This document shows, piece by piece, positions 43,507 to 52,371 of a stretch of 64,000 nt of DNA. Position numbers and translations under genes: made by a program. The stretch is from positions 1,984,001 to 2,048,000 of the forward strand of contig NZ_JBEXAC010000002.1 in assembly GCF_040567655.1 (NCBI RefSeq). The letters are read 5' to 3'. The notes under the pieces were generated by a model. That model was not told the DNA's origin. It did not search any database and saw only the letters and a list, made by a program, of their open reading frames with translations. Position 1 is the stretch's first letter; the number at the start of each line of letters is the position of its first letter. The stretch is from Chitinophaga sp. H8 (GTDB lineage: Bacteria > Bacteroidota > Bacteroidia > Chitinophagales > Chitinophagaceae).

Positions 43507-45072
43507 ATGAAAAAGACTATTTATTCCTTGGGATTAGGAATGCTGCTATGCTGCGGTACTGCTATAGCGCAGGTAAAGAGCTCCACACAGGCAGGTAAGA
43601 AATTGCCTGCGAAGATCAGGATGTCTAAAGAGCAGTTGAAAGACAAGGTAAAAGGTGGATGGGCAGGACAAACCATCGGGGTTACTTTTGGCTGGCCTAC
43701 AGAGTTCCAATACCAGGGAACTTTCATCCAGGATTATGAAACAATCCCCTGGAGAGAAGATTATGTGAATGAGGCCATGACCACTTTCCCGGGATTGTAT
43801 GATGATGTATATGTAGATCTCACCTTTGTGGATGTATTCGAAAAGAAAGGAATGAATGCTACTCCTGCCGATTTTGGTAATGCATTTGCCGGGGCTAAAT
43901 ATATGTTATGGCATGCCAACCTGGCGGGCCGTTATAACCTGCAACAGGGCATTCCTGCTACACAATCCGGCCACTGGCTCAATAACCCGCATGCGGATGA
44001 TATCGATTTTCAGATCGAAGCGGATTTTGCCGGCCTGATGAGTCCGGGTATGCCGAATGCAGCTACAGAGATCTGCGACCGCGTAGGACGTATCATGAAC
44101 TCCGGCGACGGCTGGTATGGCGGGGTATTCATCGCCAACATGTATGCGCTGGCTTTTGTAAGCGATGATATTCCTTTCATCGTTCGGGAAGCACTGAAAA
44201 CCATCCCCACCCAAAGTAAATTCTATCAGTGTGTGTCTGATGTAATCAAATGGCATGCAAAATATCCGAACAACTGGAAACAAACCTGGTTTGAATTACA
44301 GTCTAAATGGGCGGAAGATATCGGATGTCCCAGCATGGTGTTCCATCCGTTGAATATCGATGCTAAACTCAACTCTGCATATGTAGCGATGGGACTGCTG
44401 TATGGTGGCGGCGACTTCACCAAAACAATGGAAATCGCTACCCGCGTAGGACAGGACTCCGACTGTAACCCTGCTTCTGCAGGTGGTATCCTGGGCACCA
44501 TCATGGGCTATAGCAAAATCCCTGCATACTGGATGGGACCATTGCAAAAAGCAGAACAACGCAATTTCAGCTATACCGACTACTCACTGGAAAAGGTATA
44601 CGCTACCGGCTTTAAACATGCCGTGGAAAACATCAGTAAGTATAACGGTAAAGTAGATGGCGACTATGTAGAGATCCCTTATACAGCTACTAAAACAGTG
44701 AAGTTTGAAGAAAACTTCAGCGGTCATTTTCCGAAAGGACGTAAGCCGTTGGGTGTAGTGATCACAGATAAAACCTCCTTCACCTTTGATGGCATCGGTT
44801 TTGTATTGCGCGGATATGCACGCAGAAAGAGCGAAAATACCCCACATCATGTGATTCAGGCTGCCATGTATATCGATGGTAAGGAAATAGAAAAAGTGAA
44901 CTTACCTACAGATTACTCCTTAAGCCGTGCCGACCTGTTCTGGAGATACCAGCTGCCTAAAGGAAAGCATGAAGTGGAAATCAGGATCCTGAACCCAACA
45001 GAAGGTTATGATATCGTGACCAATGATATACTGGAATACGATACACAACCACATAACGGTATGAGGAAATAA
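43507..45072 (+). CDS. Secreted ADP-ribosylglycohydrolase-family protein
   Basis: A 521-residue exported protein (signal peptide to about Ala21). The fold marks are KGGWAGQTIGVTFGWPTEF, YDDVYVDLTFVDVF (metal-site Asp residues), ADDIDFQIEADF and GQDSDCNPASAGGILG, matching the dinuclear-metal motifs of the ADP-ribosylglycohydrolase family. A C-terminal beta-sandwich of about 120 residues follows (FTFDGIGFVLRGYARRKSEN). Secretion makes ADP-ribose on cytoplasmic protein an unlikely substrate; exported relatives are thought to act on glycans or nucleoside-like compounds. It lies 22 bp upstream of an EEP-family phosphatase, so a paired pathway is plausible. Confidence 0.88.
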   Translation: MKKTIYSLGLGMLLCCGTAIAQVKSSTQAGKKLPAKIRMSKEQLKDKVKGGWAGQTIGVTFGWPTEFQYQGTFIQDYETIPWREDYVNEAMTTFPGLYDDVYVDLTFVDVFEKKGMNATPADFGNAFAGAKYMLWHANLAGRYNLQQGIPATQSGHWLNNPHADDIDFQIEADFAGLMSPGMPNAATEICDRVGRIMNSGDGWYGGVFIANMYALAFVSDDIPFIVREALKTIPTQSKFYQCVSDVIKWHAKYPNNWKQTWFELQSKWAEDIGCPSMVFHPLNIDAKLNSAYVAMGLLYGGGDFTKTMEIATRVGQDSDCNPASAGGILGTIMGYSKIPAYWMGPLQKAEQRNFSYTDYSLEKVYATGFKHAVENISKYNGKVDGDYVEIPYTATKTVKFEENFSGHFPKGRKPLGVVITDKTSFTFDGIGFVLRGYARRKSENTPHHVIQAAMYIDGKEIEKVNLPTDYSLSRADLFWRYQLPKGKHEVEIRILNPTEGYDIVTNDILEYDTQPHNGMRK

Positions 45073-45094
45073 TTTTAATTGCTATTATTACGGG

Positions 45095-45919
45095 ATGAAA
45101 ACGATGATACTATCAGCCCTCTGCCTGTTTACCAGTGTGAGGTGGTGTAATGCACAACAGGCAGCAGGAGCGCAACAACAGCAAAAGACGATCCGGGTGA
45201 TGAGCTATAATATTCGTATAGCCAGCCCTCCGTCTACCAATTGGGGTGGTACTGATCTGGCAGCTATCGCTAAAGTGATCAACGCTAATAAACCCGACCT
45301 GGTAGCATTACAGGAGGTGGATGCTTTTACTGAACGTTCCGGCAAATCATCTGATCAGGCTAAAGAATTGGGGGAGATGACCGGCATGCATTATTTCTTT
45401 GCCAAAGCAGTAGACCGCTCCGGCGGAGATTATGGGGTAGCGGTATTATCCCGTTATCCGATAGAAGAAAGCCATGCTTACCGCCTCCCTCCGGTGCCAG
45501 GCTCTGAGGGGGAAGTACGCGGACTTGCTTTTATCGTGGTAAAACCTTTTGGTAATAAACAGAAAGTAGGATTCCTTTGTACGCACCTGGATCATAAGTC
45601 GGATGATGACCGGCGCTTTCAGGCACAAAAGGTGCTGGAGATCTCGGAGAAATATAAAAAGCTGCCCATCATCCTGGGAGCCGACCTCAACATGGAGGCC
45701 AGCAATAAAGTGATGGAGGTGATCAAAAGCAAATACTTTATGAACTGCACCGATTGCCCGCTCACTTTCCCGGAAACAAACCCCCGGATGACGATCGACT
45801 ATCTGCTCACCAATAAGGTAGCTGCCAAACGTTTTAAAGTGGAAAACTACCGGACCATAGAAGAAAAATATGCCTCAGATCATTTACCGCTGATGGCCGA
45901 TTTTATCGCAGTGAAGTAA
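45095..45919 (+). CDS. Secreted endonuclease/exonuclease/phosphatase (EEP) family protein
   Basis: A 274-residue exported protein with signal peptide to about residue 20. EEP catalytic motifs are all visible: VMSYNIRIA, LVALQEVDAFTER (metal-binding Glu), GVAVLSRYP, FLCTHLDHKSDDDRR, ILGADLNMEAS and the terminal SDHLPLMADF with the catalytic His. Members cleave phosphodiesters or phosphates of nucleic acids, sphingolipids or inositides. With its upstream neighbour it may process an extracellular nucleotide-like compound, which is inference. Confidence 0.93.
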   Translation: MKTMILSALCLFTSVRWCNAQQAAGAQQQQKTIRVMSYNIRIASPPSTNWGGTDLAAIAKVINANKPDLVALQEVDAFTERSGKSSDQAKELGEMTGMHYFFAKAVDRSGGDYGVAVLSRYPIEESHAYRLPPVPGSEGEVRGLAFIVVKPFGNKQKVGFLCTHLDHKSDDDRRFQAQKVLEISEKYKKLPIILGADLNMEASNKVMEVIKSKYFMNCTDCPLTFPETNPRMTIDYLLTNKVAAKRFKVENYRTIEEKYASDHLPLMADFIAVK

Positions 45920-45970
45920 GTAACATCCTCTTCCGGTACAACCTTATGTGCCGGAACATGAGCAATAAAA

Positions 45971-46005
45971 CAAAAAAAGGTTCGCAGTAATGCGAGCCTT
46001 TTTTG
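45971..46005. terminator. Bidirectional intrinsic terminator
   Basis: An eight-base stem (GGTTCGCA/TGCGAGCC, one G-T pair) with loop GTAA, flanked by seven A on the left and six T on the right. It separates the EEP gene from the convergent VOC gene. Confidence 0.9.
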
Positions 46006-46038
46006 TTGGATAAGAATGGCGGAAGGACTATCGTGATA

Positions 46039-46425
46039 CTACATATGAAATACATTGAACTTATGCCCGTCAGGATCAGCAAATACAAAACCGTAATATC
46101 CCTCTCCAAACGCTTCCGGCCTGGAAATTATTGTGCCGCCGGCTTGCCGGATCTCTTTCTCCCAGTTATTTACTTCTTCCTTACTACCGGCAGCAAGCGT
46201 GAAAATAATTTCATTCCCGGCTTTGACATCAGCAATAGGGCCCTTCATCGCGGGGGTCAGTATATCTCTCAGGAAGAAATGAATAATAAAGTTGTCATCG
46301 CCAAAGAAGAAGCTGGTCAGCTGCTCCGATGCGCCGTTAGGTTTAAATCCGAGGTCTTTATAGAATTTAGTGGTTCGTGCTAAATCCTGAACCCCGAAAT
46401 TGGCCCAGATCTTTTTTGTGTTCAT
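46039..46425 (-). CDS. VOC-superfamily (glyoxalase-like) protein
   Basis: A 128-residue vicinal-oxygen-chelate protein. It shows the tandem beta-alpha-beta-beta-beta layout: IWANFGVQDLARTTKFYKDL, FFFGDDNFIIHFFL, then VNNWEKEIRQAGGTIISRPE and GFVFADPDGHKFNVFHM. The closing FxDPDGHxxN signature is typical. Members include glyoxalases, dioxygenases and antibiotic-binding proteins; none can be chosen. Confidence 0.92.
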   Translation of the reverse strand: MNTKKIWANFGVQDLARTTKFYKDLGFKPNGASEQLTSFFFGDDNFIIHFFLRDILTPAMKGPIADVKAGNEIIFTLAAGSKEEVNNWEKEIRQAGGTIISRPEAFGEGYYGFVFADPDGHKFNVFHM

Positions 46426-46546
46426 AAACGTGTGTTTTTATGAGTAATAGCTTTTCTTTTTATACCACTCAAAGGTAGACTATCAGTTTATGAAAGAAGG
46501 GGGCTGTTTGTGTAATTCTCAGGGGCTATTTAAGCCATTTTTTCGC

Positions 46547-48931
46547 TTATTCCATTTTCAAACTTTTTACCGGATTTACCAACGCAGTTTTGATGCCCTG
46601 ATAACTTACGGTAAGCAGGGTGATAAACAATACGCTGATCCCTACCAAGGGAAATACCCACCAGGGTACAGTGGCATGATAGGTATAATGTTGCAGCCAG
46701 GCCTGCATACAATAGTAAGCAACCGGGAAAGCAATCAGCAGCGCAATCAGCACCAGTACAATAAAGTCTTTTGCCAGCAAGCGCCACAGGTTGAATACAG
46801 AGGCGCCGAGGATTTTCCGTACACCGATTTCTTTAGTCCGCTGTTGGGTAATATAGGAGGCAAGGCCAAATAAGCCCATGCAGGAGATAAGCATCGCCAG
46901 TATCGTAAAAATGGTAGTGAGCCGGCCTATACGCTCTTCATCGGAGAATTTTACCGCATATGTTTCATCTACAAACTTGTAGTTAAAGGGTTCTTCGGGA
47001 TTATATTTTTTGAATACACCGGCTATTTTTTCCACTGCGGCATGGGGGCTTGCTCCCGGCTTGATACGGATGTTGATCACATTCAGCTGCCAGGGAGCAA
47101 TATAAAAGATCATTGGTTTTACAGCCTCATAAGGAGATTGGATCACCATATCTTTTACCACACCGATGATGGTAAACTGATAACCCATCCAATGCACGGT
47201 TTCGCCTATAGGATTTTTCAGCCCCATATATTTTTTAGCTGATTCGTTGATCACAAACCCCATAGCGTCTGTGGTGAAGGAACGGGAAAAATCCCGGCCA
47301 TCTGCTATTTGCCAGCCTACCGTTTTTCCATATTCCTGGGATACGCCCATGGTGCCAAAAACGTAAGTGCCTCCGGGTGTTTTACCTTTCCAGTCAAAAT
47401 TGGATTGTTCATTCCGCAATTCTGTTGCCGGGCTGTAAGAAGTAGCGGCTTCTGCTACCATACCGGTATTCAACAGGTCATTCCGCACCGCGGCAAAGTG
47501 GCTATGTATAGCGGGCGTAATAGTTTCTACAGTGATGAGGCCCTCGCGGCTATAGCCTACCGGACGGTCTTTTGTATGATGGATCTGCCGGAAAACAGTA
47601 ATCGTGCCGATGAATAGGATCACGGCAATGGAGAACTGCAATACTACCAATACCTTACGTGGGAGTGTGGCCGGGCGGCCCGCTTTATAGGTGCCCTTCA
47701 GTACTTTCACCACTCCGAAACCCGAGAGATAAAGGGCTGGATAACTACCCGCCATCAGTCCTGTAAATACCGTAATGCCCAGCAGGAGCGGCCAGCAATA
47801 GATGTTGTCCCAGGGCAGGATTATCTGTTTGCCGGCCAGCGTATTAAATACCGGTAGTGCTACCAGTACCAGCACGAGCGATACCAGCAGTGCTATTACT
47901 GAAATTAATACAGATTCAATAAGAAACTGCCAGATAAGTTGTCCGCGCAACGACCCCACTGCTTTTCTTACTCCTACTTCTTTTGCTCTTTTTTCACTCT
48001 GTGCCGTGCTCAGATTCATAAAGTTGATACAGGCCAGCAGCAACACAAATACCCCTATACTGCCAAACATCCACAGATACTGGACCTTGCCGGTGACATC
48101 CCTGCTATTCCTGGCAAACGCATACAGATGCCACTTCGACATCGGATGAAGAGAAAGGGCGGGTTTAAAAGCGGCGTCTGAGGCATCTGTCCGTTGCAGT
48201 TTCACGGACTGAATCTTAGCAGATACCTGCTCCATATCTGCATGATCTGCCAGTTGTACATACAGTTGCCACCCATTATTATTCCATCTGTTTTCGGAGT
48301 TCCTGACACTTTCCTCTAAAGAAGCATACAGACTCCAGGGGGCTATAAAAGTAACTTCCCGGAGTGTACTGTTATAAGGTAGATTTTCATAAACTCCTGC
48401 TACCTTCACGTTTACGCTATCATCCAACCGGATCAGTGTACCCACCGGATCAATGTTGCCAAATAAAGAAACCGCCACCTTTTCAGACAATAAAATAGAT
48501 GCAGGGTCTTTCAATCCGTTCCGCGTGCCCTTCAGCATTTTCAGGCTGAACATGTCAGGGGCATCCGGCTCCATAAAGTTGCCGGATTGTATCAGTTGTT
48601 TATCACCGGAGGATAAAATATGATTTTTAGTATAAGTGGATAACGCTACATATTTGAAGTCGCTGCCATAATTCGTGCGGAGTTCATTGGCCAGTGGAAT
48701 AGGAATCCCGTTCCTTGTTTCCGCTTTCCCGTTAAAGGTTTGCTGCTGCAATACCTGCGCGGTCCGGTGGTAATGCTGATGAAAAGTATCGTATGATAAT
48801 TCATCCCATATCCACAACCCAATCAGCAGGGCTACTGCTATCCCCATCGCCAGGCCTGCAATATTAATAACTGAATAACCTTTGTTCTTCAGCAGATTTC
48901 TCCAGGCAGTTTTGAAATAGTTTTTGAACAC
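46547..48931 (-). CDS. MacB/FtsX-type ABC transporter permease (GTG start)
   Basis: A 794-residue permease with the same layout as the one at 20755. The open frame extends 62 codons upstream to 49117, but that part is not family-like. The start chosen is GTG at 48931, giving (M)FKNYFKTAWRNLLKNKGYSV, which aligns exactly with the other permease's N-terminus. FtsX blocks are visible at NLSTAQSEKRAKEVGVRKAV and QRTKEIGVRKILGASVFNLW. It is divergent from a LytS-type kinase and LytTR regulator 297 bp away, which suggests, but does not prove, that the pair controls it. No ATPase gene is adjacent. Confidence 0.9.
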   Translation of the reverse strand: MFKNYFKTAWRNLLKNKGYSVINIAGLAMGIAVALLIGLWIWDELSYDTFHQHYHRTAQVLQQQTFNGKAETRNGIPIPLANELRTNYGSDFKYVALSTYTKNHILSSGDKQLIQSGNFMEPDAPDMFSLKMLKGTRNGLKDPASILLSEKVAVSLFGNIDPVGTLIRLDDSVNVKVAGVYENLPYNSTLREVTFIAPWSLYASLEESVRNSENRWNNNGWQLYVQLADHADMEQVSAKIQSVKLQRTDASDAAFKPALSLHPMSKWHLYAFARNSRDVTGKVQYLWMFGSIGVFVLLLACINFMNLSTAQSEKRAKEVGVRKAVGSLRGQLIWQFLIESVLISVIALLVSLVLVLVALPVFNTLAGKQIILPWDNIYCWPLLLGITVFTGLMAGSYPALYLSGFGVVKVLKGTYKAGRPATLPRKVLVVLQFSIAVILFIGTITVFRQIHHTKDRPVGYSREGLITVETITPAIHSHFAAVRNDLLNTGMVAEAATSYSPATELRNEQSNFDWKGKTPGGTYVFGTMGVSQEYGKTVGWQIADGRDFSRSFTTDAMGFVINESAKKYMGLKNPIGETVHWMGYQFTIIGVVKDMVIQSPYEAVKPMIFYIAPWQLNVINIRIKPGASPHAAVEKIAGVFKKYNPEEPFNYKFVDETYAVKFSDEERIGRLTTIFTILAMLISCMGLFGLASYITQQRTKEIGVRKILGASVFNLWRLLAKDFIVLVLIALLIAFPVAYYCMQAWLQHYTYHATVPWWVFPLVGISVLFITLLTVSYQGIKTALVNPVKSLKME

Positions 48932-49145
48932 AGCAATTGTTTTTAAGGATAAATCACTCACCCTACAATAGTGCCAGATGTAGAAAGTGAATTTATTCAG
49001 ATGTTTATATATGTTGAAATGTGTAAAATGTCCGGTTTTAATACAAGGGTTGTACAGAAATGTACGTGGCGGGAATTGGATTAAATGAATTGGCGCTATA
49101 TACACCAGGGGGGACATGGTTAATACCTCATTCGTTAATTTCCTC

Positions 49146-49153
49146 TACTTTTG
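49146..49153 (+). promoter_or_regulatory. Candidate -7 element for the kinase-regulator operon
   Basis: TACTTTTG matches TAnnTTTG, 75 bases before the kinase ATG at 49229. No clear -33 element was identified. Confidence 0.35.
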
Positions 49154-49228
49154 AGGTAGTTGCTCTACAAGATTTGGTACATCATAGTTTGTTTGTTTTA
49201 ATTGCCAGTGTATGAAAATTCAAAAGCG

Positions 49229-50257
49229 ATGATACCTGGAAAATTGAACAGCAGCAAATGGATTTATACGGTTTTTTGGGTTTTGGTGACAGTCATTTTT
49301 CTTTATGATACCAGGTATCTTATTACAAAAGCCGGTTTGCCGTTTTTTCTTATTTGCGCTGCTGTTCGCATAGCACTACTTATCGGACTTGCCTGGATTA
49401 ATTTAAATATCCTGATTCCGCGTTATCTTTTCCGGAAGCGGTACATCCTTTATTTTGTATGGGTATTGCTGCTTATTGCAGGGTATCTGGTTATCCAGAG
49501 TGTATACGATTATTATTTGTACGGCTTTATCATTGGCCCCAACAGAGGCGGGCTGTTATCCGCATCACTGCTATATAACTTCACACATACTTCGCTTTAT
49601 TTGTTATTGACGGTGGCACTGAAATTCAGTATAGACTGGTATGAACAAAAGAAACTGTTGCAGGAAATAAAAATGGCGCAACTGCAAACGGAAGTAAATT
49701 TCCTGAGGTCGCAGGTAAACCCGCACTTTCTTTTCAATGCCCTGAATAACCTGTATGCACTCACTATCAAAAAATCGGACCAGGCGCCGGACATGGTGTT
49801 AAAGCTGTCTGAGCTGATGGAATACATGCTTTATGAAAGCAATGCTGATGAGGTGCCGCTGGAAAAAGAGATCAATTATTTACACAATTACCTGGAGCTG
49901 GAAAAAATCCGGCAGGGCAATGGCGCCGACATCCGGCTCACGGTGAACGGAAATACGGAGGATTGCCGCATCCCTCCTTTTCTGATATTGCCAATTGTGG
50001 AAAATGCATTTAAACATGGCATCAGTAAAATAGTACATCACGCTTACCTTCATATTACGATTGAGATAACGGAGGTGCTTACCGTAAAGGTGCTTAACAA
50101 TAAACTTAATGTTCAACAAGCGGAGGAGAGTGGCGGGATTGGCCTGGCAAATCTGAAAAAAAGACTGGACCTTTTATATCCTGCCGCACATACATTGGAT
50201 ATTATGAATGGTGCCATTCAACATGAAGTCATCCTGAAAATAGACCGCTTATGTTAA
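49229..50257 (+). CDS. LytS-type sensor histidine kinase
   Basis: A 342-residue membrane kinase; the ATG at 49229 is preferred over a TTG nine codons upstream. Four hydrophobic helices lie between residues about 11 and 132. The His_kinase domain follows: FLRSQVNPHFLFNALNNLY with the phospho-acceptor His166, then LKLSELMEYMLYES, and the ATP-binding part FLILPIVENAFKHG and GGIGLANLKKRLDLLY. It lacks a periplasmic sensor domain, so it probably senses a membrane or transporter signal. It overlaps the regulator gene by seven bases and is divergent from an FtsX permease. Confidence 0.94.
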   Translation: MIPGKLNSSKWIYTVFWVLVTVIFLYDTRYLITKAGLPFFLICAAVRIALLIGLAWINLNILIPRYLFRKRYILYFVWVLLLIAGYLVIQSVYDYYLYGFIIGPNRGGLLSASLLYNFTHTSLYLLLTVALKFSIDWYEQKKLLQEIKMAQLQTEVNFLRSQVNPHFLFNALNNLYALTIKKSDQAPDMVLKLSELMEYMLYESNADEVPLEKEINYLHNYLELEKIRQGNGADIRLTVNGNTEDCRIPPFLILPIVENAFKHGISKIVHHAYLHITIEITEVLTVKVLNNKLNVQQAEESGGIGLANLKKRLDLLYPAAHTLDIMNGAIQHEVILKIDRLC

Positions 50258-50961
50258 GTTGTTTAATTATCGATGATGAACCACTTGCCCGCGAGGTATT
50301 GGCTGGTTACATAGCCACACTGGATGAGTTACAGCTCCTGGCAAGTTTCAATAACGCTTTTGATGCCCTCGAATATCTGCAGCATCATACAGCAGATATA
50401 CTATTGCTGGATATCCAGATGCCGGAGATGAACGGGATTGATTTTTTAAAATCATTGGAACAGCCGCCCATCACGGTGTTTACTACGGCATTCCGGGATT
50501 ATGCTTTTGAAGGTTTTGAGCTGGGTGTGATTGACTTTTTATTAAAACCCATATCAAAAGCACGTTTCCAGGTGTCGGTCGAAAAAATAAAAGATTTTCT
50601 GTCGCTGAAAGCAGCGAATGCTGCGCTTGAATTAAGTAACCAGAGACCGGAGTTCATTTTTGTAAAGAGTGGCGTAAAAAAGATAAAGCTTTTTTTTGCC
50701 GAGGTGACCCATATTCAGGGACTAAAAGATTATGCGATTATACATGCAGCGTCGGGGAAAATTGTAACAAAGGGTTCCATTAAATTTATGGAAGAACTGT
50801 TTCCTGCGCATTTATTTATACGGGTACATAAGTCTTTTATTGTTTCGAAAAACAAAGTAAAGCATATTGAAAAAAACAAGATCATTATAAATGACCATCA
50901 TATACCGATTGGAAGAAGTTATAAAGAAGCACTCATAAAACAGATAAATAGGATTATCTGA
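50251..50961 (+). CDS. LytTR-family response regulator
   Basis: A 236-residue regulator. The receiver domain (about 1-115) has the acidic pocket IIDDE (8-10), the phospho-acceptor Asp54 (LLLDIQMPEMNG), the Thr in TVFTTAF and the Lys of FLLKPISK. The LytTR DNA-binding domain (about 130-236) shows FIFVKSGVKKIKLFFAEVTH, YAIIHAASGKIVTKGSIKFM and FIRVHKSFIVSKNKVKHIEK. It is translationally coupled to the upstream kinase. LytTR proteins bind paired direct repeats about 21-22 bp apart. Confidence 0.95.
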   Translation: MLSCLIIDDEPLAREVLAGYIATLDELQLLASFNNAFDALEYLQHHTADILLLDIQMPEMNGIDFLKSLEQPPITVFTTAFRDYAFEGFELGVIDFLLKPISKARFQVSVEKIKDFLSLKAANAALELSNQRPEFIFVKSGVKKIKLFFAEVTHIQGLKDYAIIHAASGKIVTKGSIKFMEELFPAHLFIRVHKSFIVSKNKVKHIEKNKIIINDHHIPIGRSYKEALIKQINRII

Positions 50962-50994
50962 TAACCCAACAATTATTTGAAATGGTTATCACTA

Positions 50995-51408
50995 CTATTC
51001 AATAGGCAATAGAGGAAGTATTAAGTTTTGCAAATATGAACCCCGTAGTTGAGCATATAAAATTCCTCTGGTCGTAGCTATTGCAATGCCGCTGATAGCA
51101 ATATTCAGGTCGTGAGGAAGTATAAAATTCCCTTTCTTATCACTTTTGATAAGACTTTCGAAGGATGGTACCCCGAAACCGCAGGCTACTTGCAGGTTGG
51201 CAAGAAATGAATTTTTCCCCGCCTCTTTTATAGTGACAGTTGTAAAAACAATTAACAAGCGTTTCTCTGCATTGGTTTTTTGCTCCTGCTGTATATTGAA
51301 CTCAAGTGCATCTTTATGAAATGCTGTAGCTTGTTGAGGCTGAATGGAAAAAGATACTAATTCAATCCCCTGTATTTTAAATGCTTTTTCCTGTCTGATT
51401 TCGTCCAT
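50995..51408 (-). CDS. SecB-like chaperone of a toxin-antitoxin-chaperone module (candidate)
   Basis: A protein of 137 residues from the ATG at 51408; a TTG at 51426 that overlaps the antitoxin stop is an alternative start. The pattern FKIQGIELVSFSIQP, a central LLIVFTTVTIKEAG strand, then ILPHDLNIAISGIAIATTRG and YLQNLILPLLP resembles SecB: the N-terminal FxIQ strand, the paired central strands, the long helix with a TRG turn and the final L-LP segment. This is a by-eye fold comparison. In TAC modules such as M. tuberculosis HigB-HigA-Rv1957, a SecB-like protein folds and protects the antitoxin. Position, strand and order here match that arrangement. Confidence 0.6.
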   Translation of the reverse strand: MDEIRQEKAFKIQGIELVSFSIQPQQATAFHKDALEFNIQQEQKTNAEKRLLIVFTTVTIKEAGKNSFLANLQVACGFGVPSFESLIKSDKKGNFILPHDLNIAISGIAIATTRGILYAQLRGSYLQNLILPLLPIE

Positions 51409-51422
51409 GTTTGCCAATTTAC

Positions 51423-51863
51423 TCAATAAACGACAGCAACCTTTGTTGATTGTAAGCCCCCTGCCTCATCAATTACTTTTTGCAGGGGCTCGTAAATATC
51501 TTCACGCAATGAAGCAGGTGCTACAGCAACAGTGAAATTCATGTTTAGCGTTGGTGGGGCCGGTAATAATTCAACATCCAGTAACCTTATATTCAGCGCA
51601 CGTTGAATGTCAACCAGTGTATCGATGGTAAAATTATGGGTCCCGCTTAACCATTTGGAAACAAGTGAAGGGCTTTTTAAATTTAATGCCTTAGCCAGAT
51701 CGAGGCTTTTCCAACCTTTGGATTTAAGTCCTGCATAGATTTTTGCGGCCAGCTTCATTTTGTAATCTGTTTGTTCCTGCTCCTCAGGCTTAATATTATC
51801 CAACATCTGATCTATCAGATCACTGGAATAATTTGTATTTATCGCATCAATGTTTGTCATCAT
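51423..51863 (-). CDS. HTH-type antitoxin (HigA-like) with C-terminal extension
   Basis: A 146-residue protein. Residues about 36-93 form an XRE helix-turn-helix: LAAKIYAGLKSKGWKSLDLA, LNLKSPSLVSKWLSGTHNFT, IDTLVDIQRALNI. A tail of about 50 residues follows (LLPAPPTLNMNFTVAVAPAS), which is where TAC antitoxins carry the chaperone-addiction segment that makes them depend on their SecB-like partner. The gene starts seven bases after the toxin candidate's stop. It probably represses its own operon through the palindromes at 52391-52430. Confidence 0.8.
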   Translation of the reverse strand: MMTNIDAINTNYSSDLIDQMLDNIKPEEQEQTDYKMKLAAKIYAGLKSKGWKSLDLAKALNLKSPSLVSKWLSGTHNFTIDTLVDIQRALNIRLLDVELLPAPPTLNMNFTVAVAPASLREDIYEPLQKVIDEAGGLQSTKVAVVY

Positions 51864-51870
51864 AATAAGT

Positions 51871-52356
51871 TTAACGTGTAAGTATTAAATCACCTTCAAA
51901 CTTTAAACCATCTTTTGATACTCTTAAAGAATTATCTTCCAACTTTTTCCGGATGATCCTGGAATAGTGCATCATTTCCGACACTTCCCGGCTTAGCTTG
52001 GGATCTTCTTGCCAGGCCCGCACGTTTTTAGGTCCTCCATTTCCGACCACTACAATTTGTTCGCTCAGCCGGATACAATAAAGTCTTAGATGTTTATCCG
52101 GAATATCGTATAGCGCACAAACCAGATCATTCCATTCTAATCCTTCATCCAGCTTAAAATAAATTTCTAAAGCGCCTACAGTGTTACTCATGCTCCGAAG
52201 CCTGCCTATTATGCTGAGCAAGTCCTGCGTGAAAGCTTCCTGGTGTTCTTGAATAAAATGATCCAAAAATGGCGCTTTACTTGCTGCGGTAACTATGCTA
52301 TAAATGGAAGCCTTATCTCCGGATAATTTCGTCAAATAAACCAATTTAGATTTCAT
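51871..52356 (-). CDS. RelE/HigB-superfamily toxin candidate
   Basis: A 161-residue protein, first in the operon. The C-terminal half has the strand order of the RelE fold (KHLRLYCIRLSEQIVVVGNG followed by a GPKNVRAWQEDP loop), equivalent to the H/LRLxYxI...ivvLhgF.KK pattern of HigB/RelE ribosome-dependent endoribonucleases. The N-terminal half (about 1-85) is longer than in ordinary HigB and helical. Catalytic residues cannot be assigned by eye. Gene order toxin-antitoxin and the adjacent HTH gene support the role; the protein sequence alone would not. Confidence 0.6.
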   Translation of the reverse strand: MKSKLVYLTKLSGDKASIYSIVTAASKAPFLDHFIQEHQEAFTQDLLSIIGRLRSMSNTVGALEIYFKLDEGLEWNDLVCALYDIPDKHLRLYCIRLSEQIVVVGNGGPKNVRAWQEDPKLSREVSEMMHYSRIIRKKLEDNSLRVSKDGLKFEGDLILTR

Positions 52357-52371
52357 CTATGAGAACGTTTA

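Noticed and set aside
48932..49117. 62-codon upstream extension of the second FtsX permease
   Set aside because: The extension has no family similarity, while the GTG at 48931 gives an N-terminus aligned with the other permease; the upstream part is the divergent promoter region.
50960..50990. GATAACC/GGTTATC hairpin between the LytTR gene and the chaperone gene as a terminator
   Set aside because: Only seven pairs with a 17-base loop and no T run on either strand.
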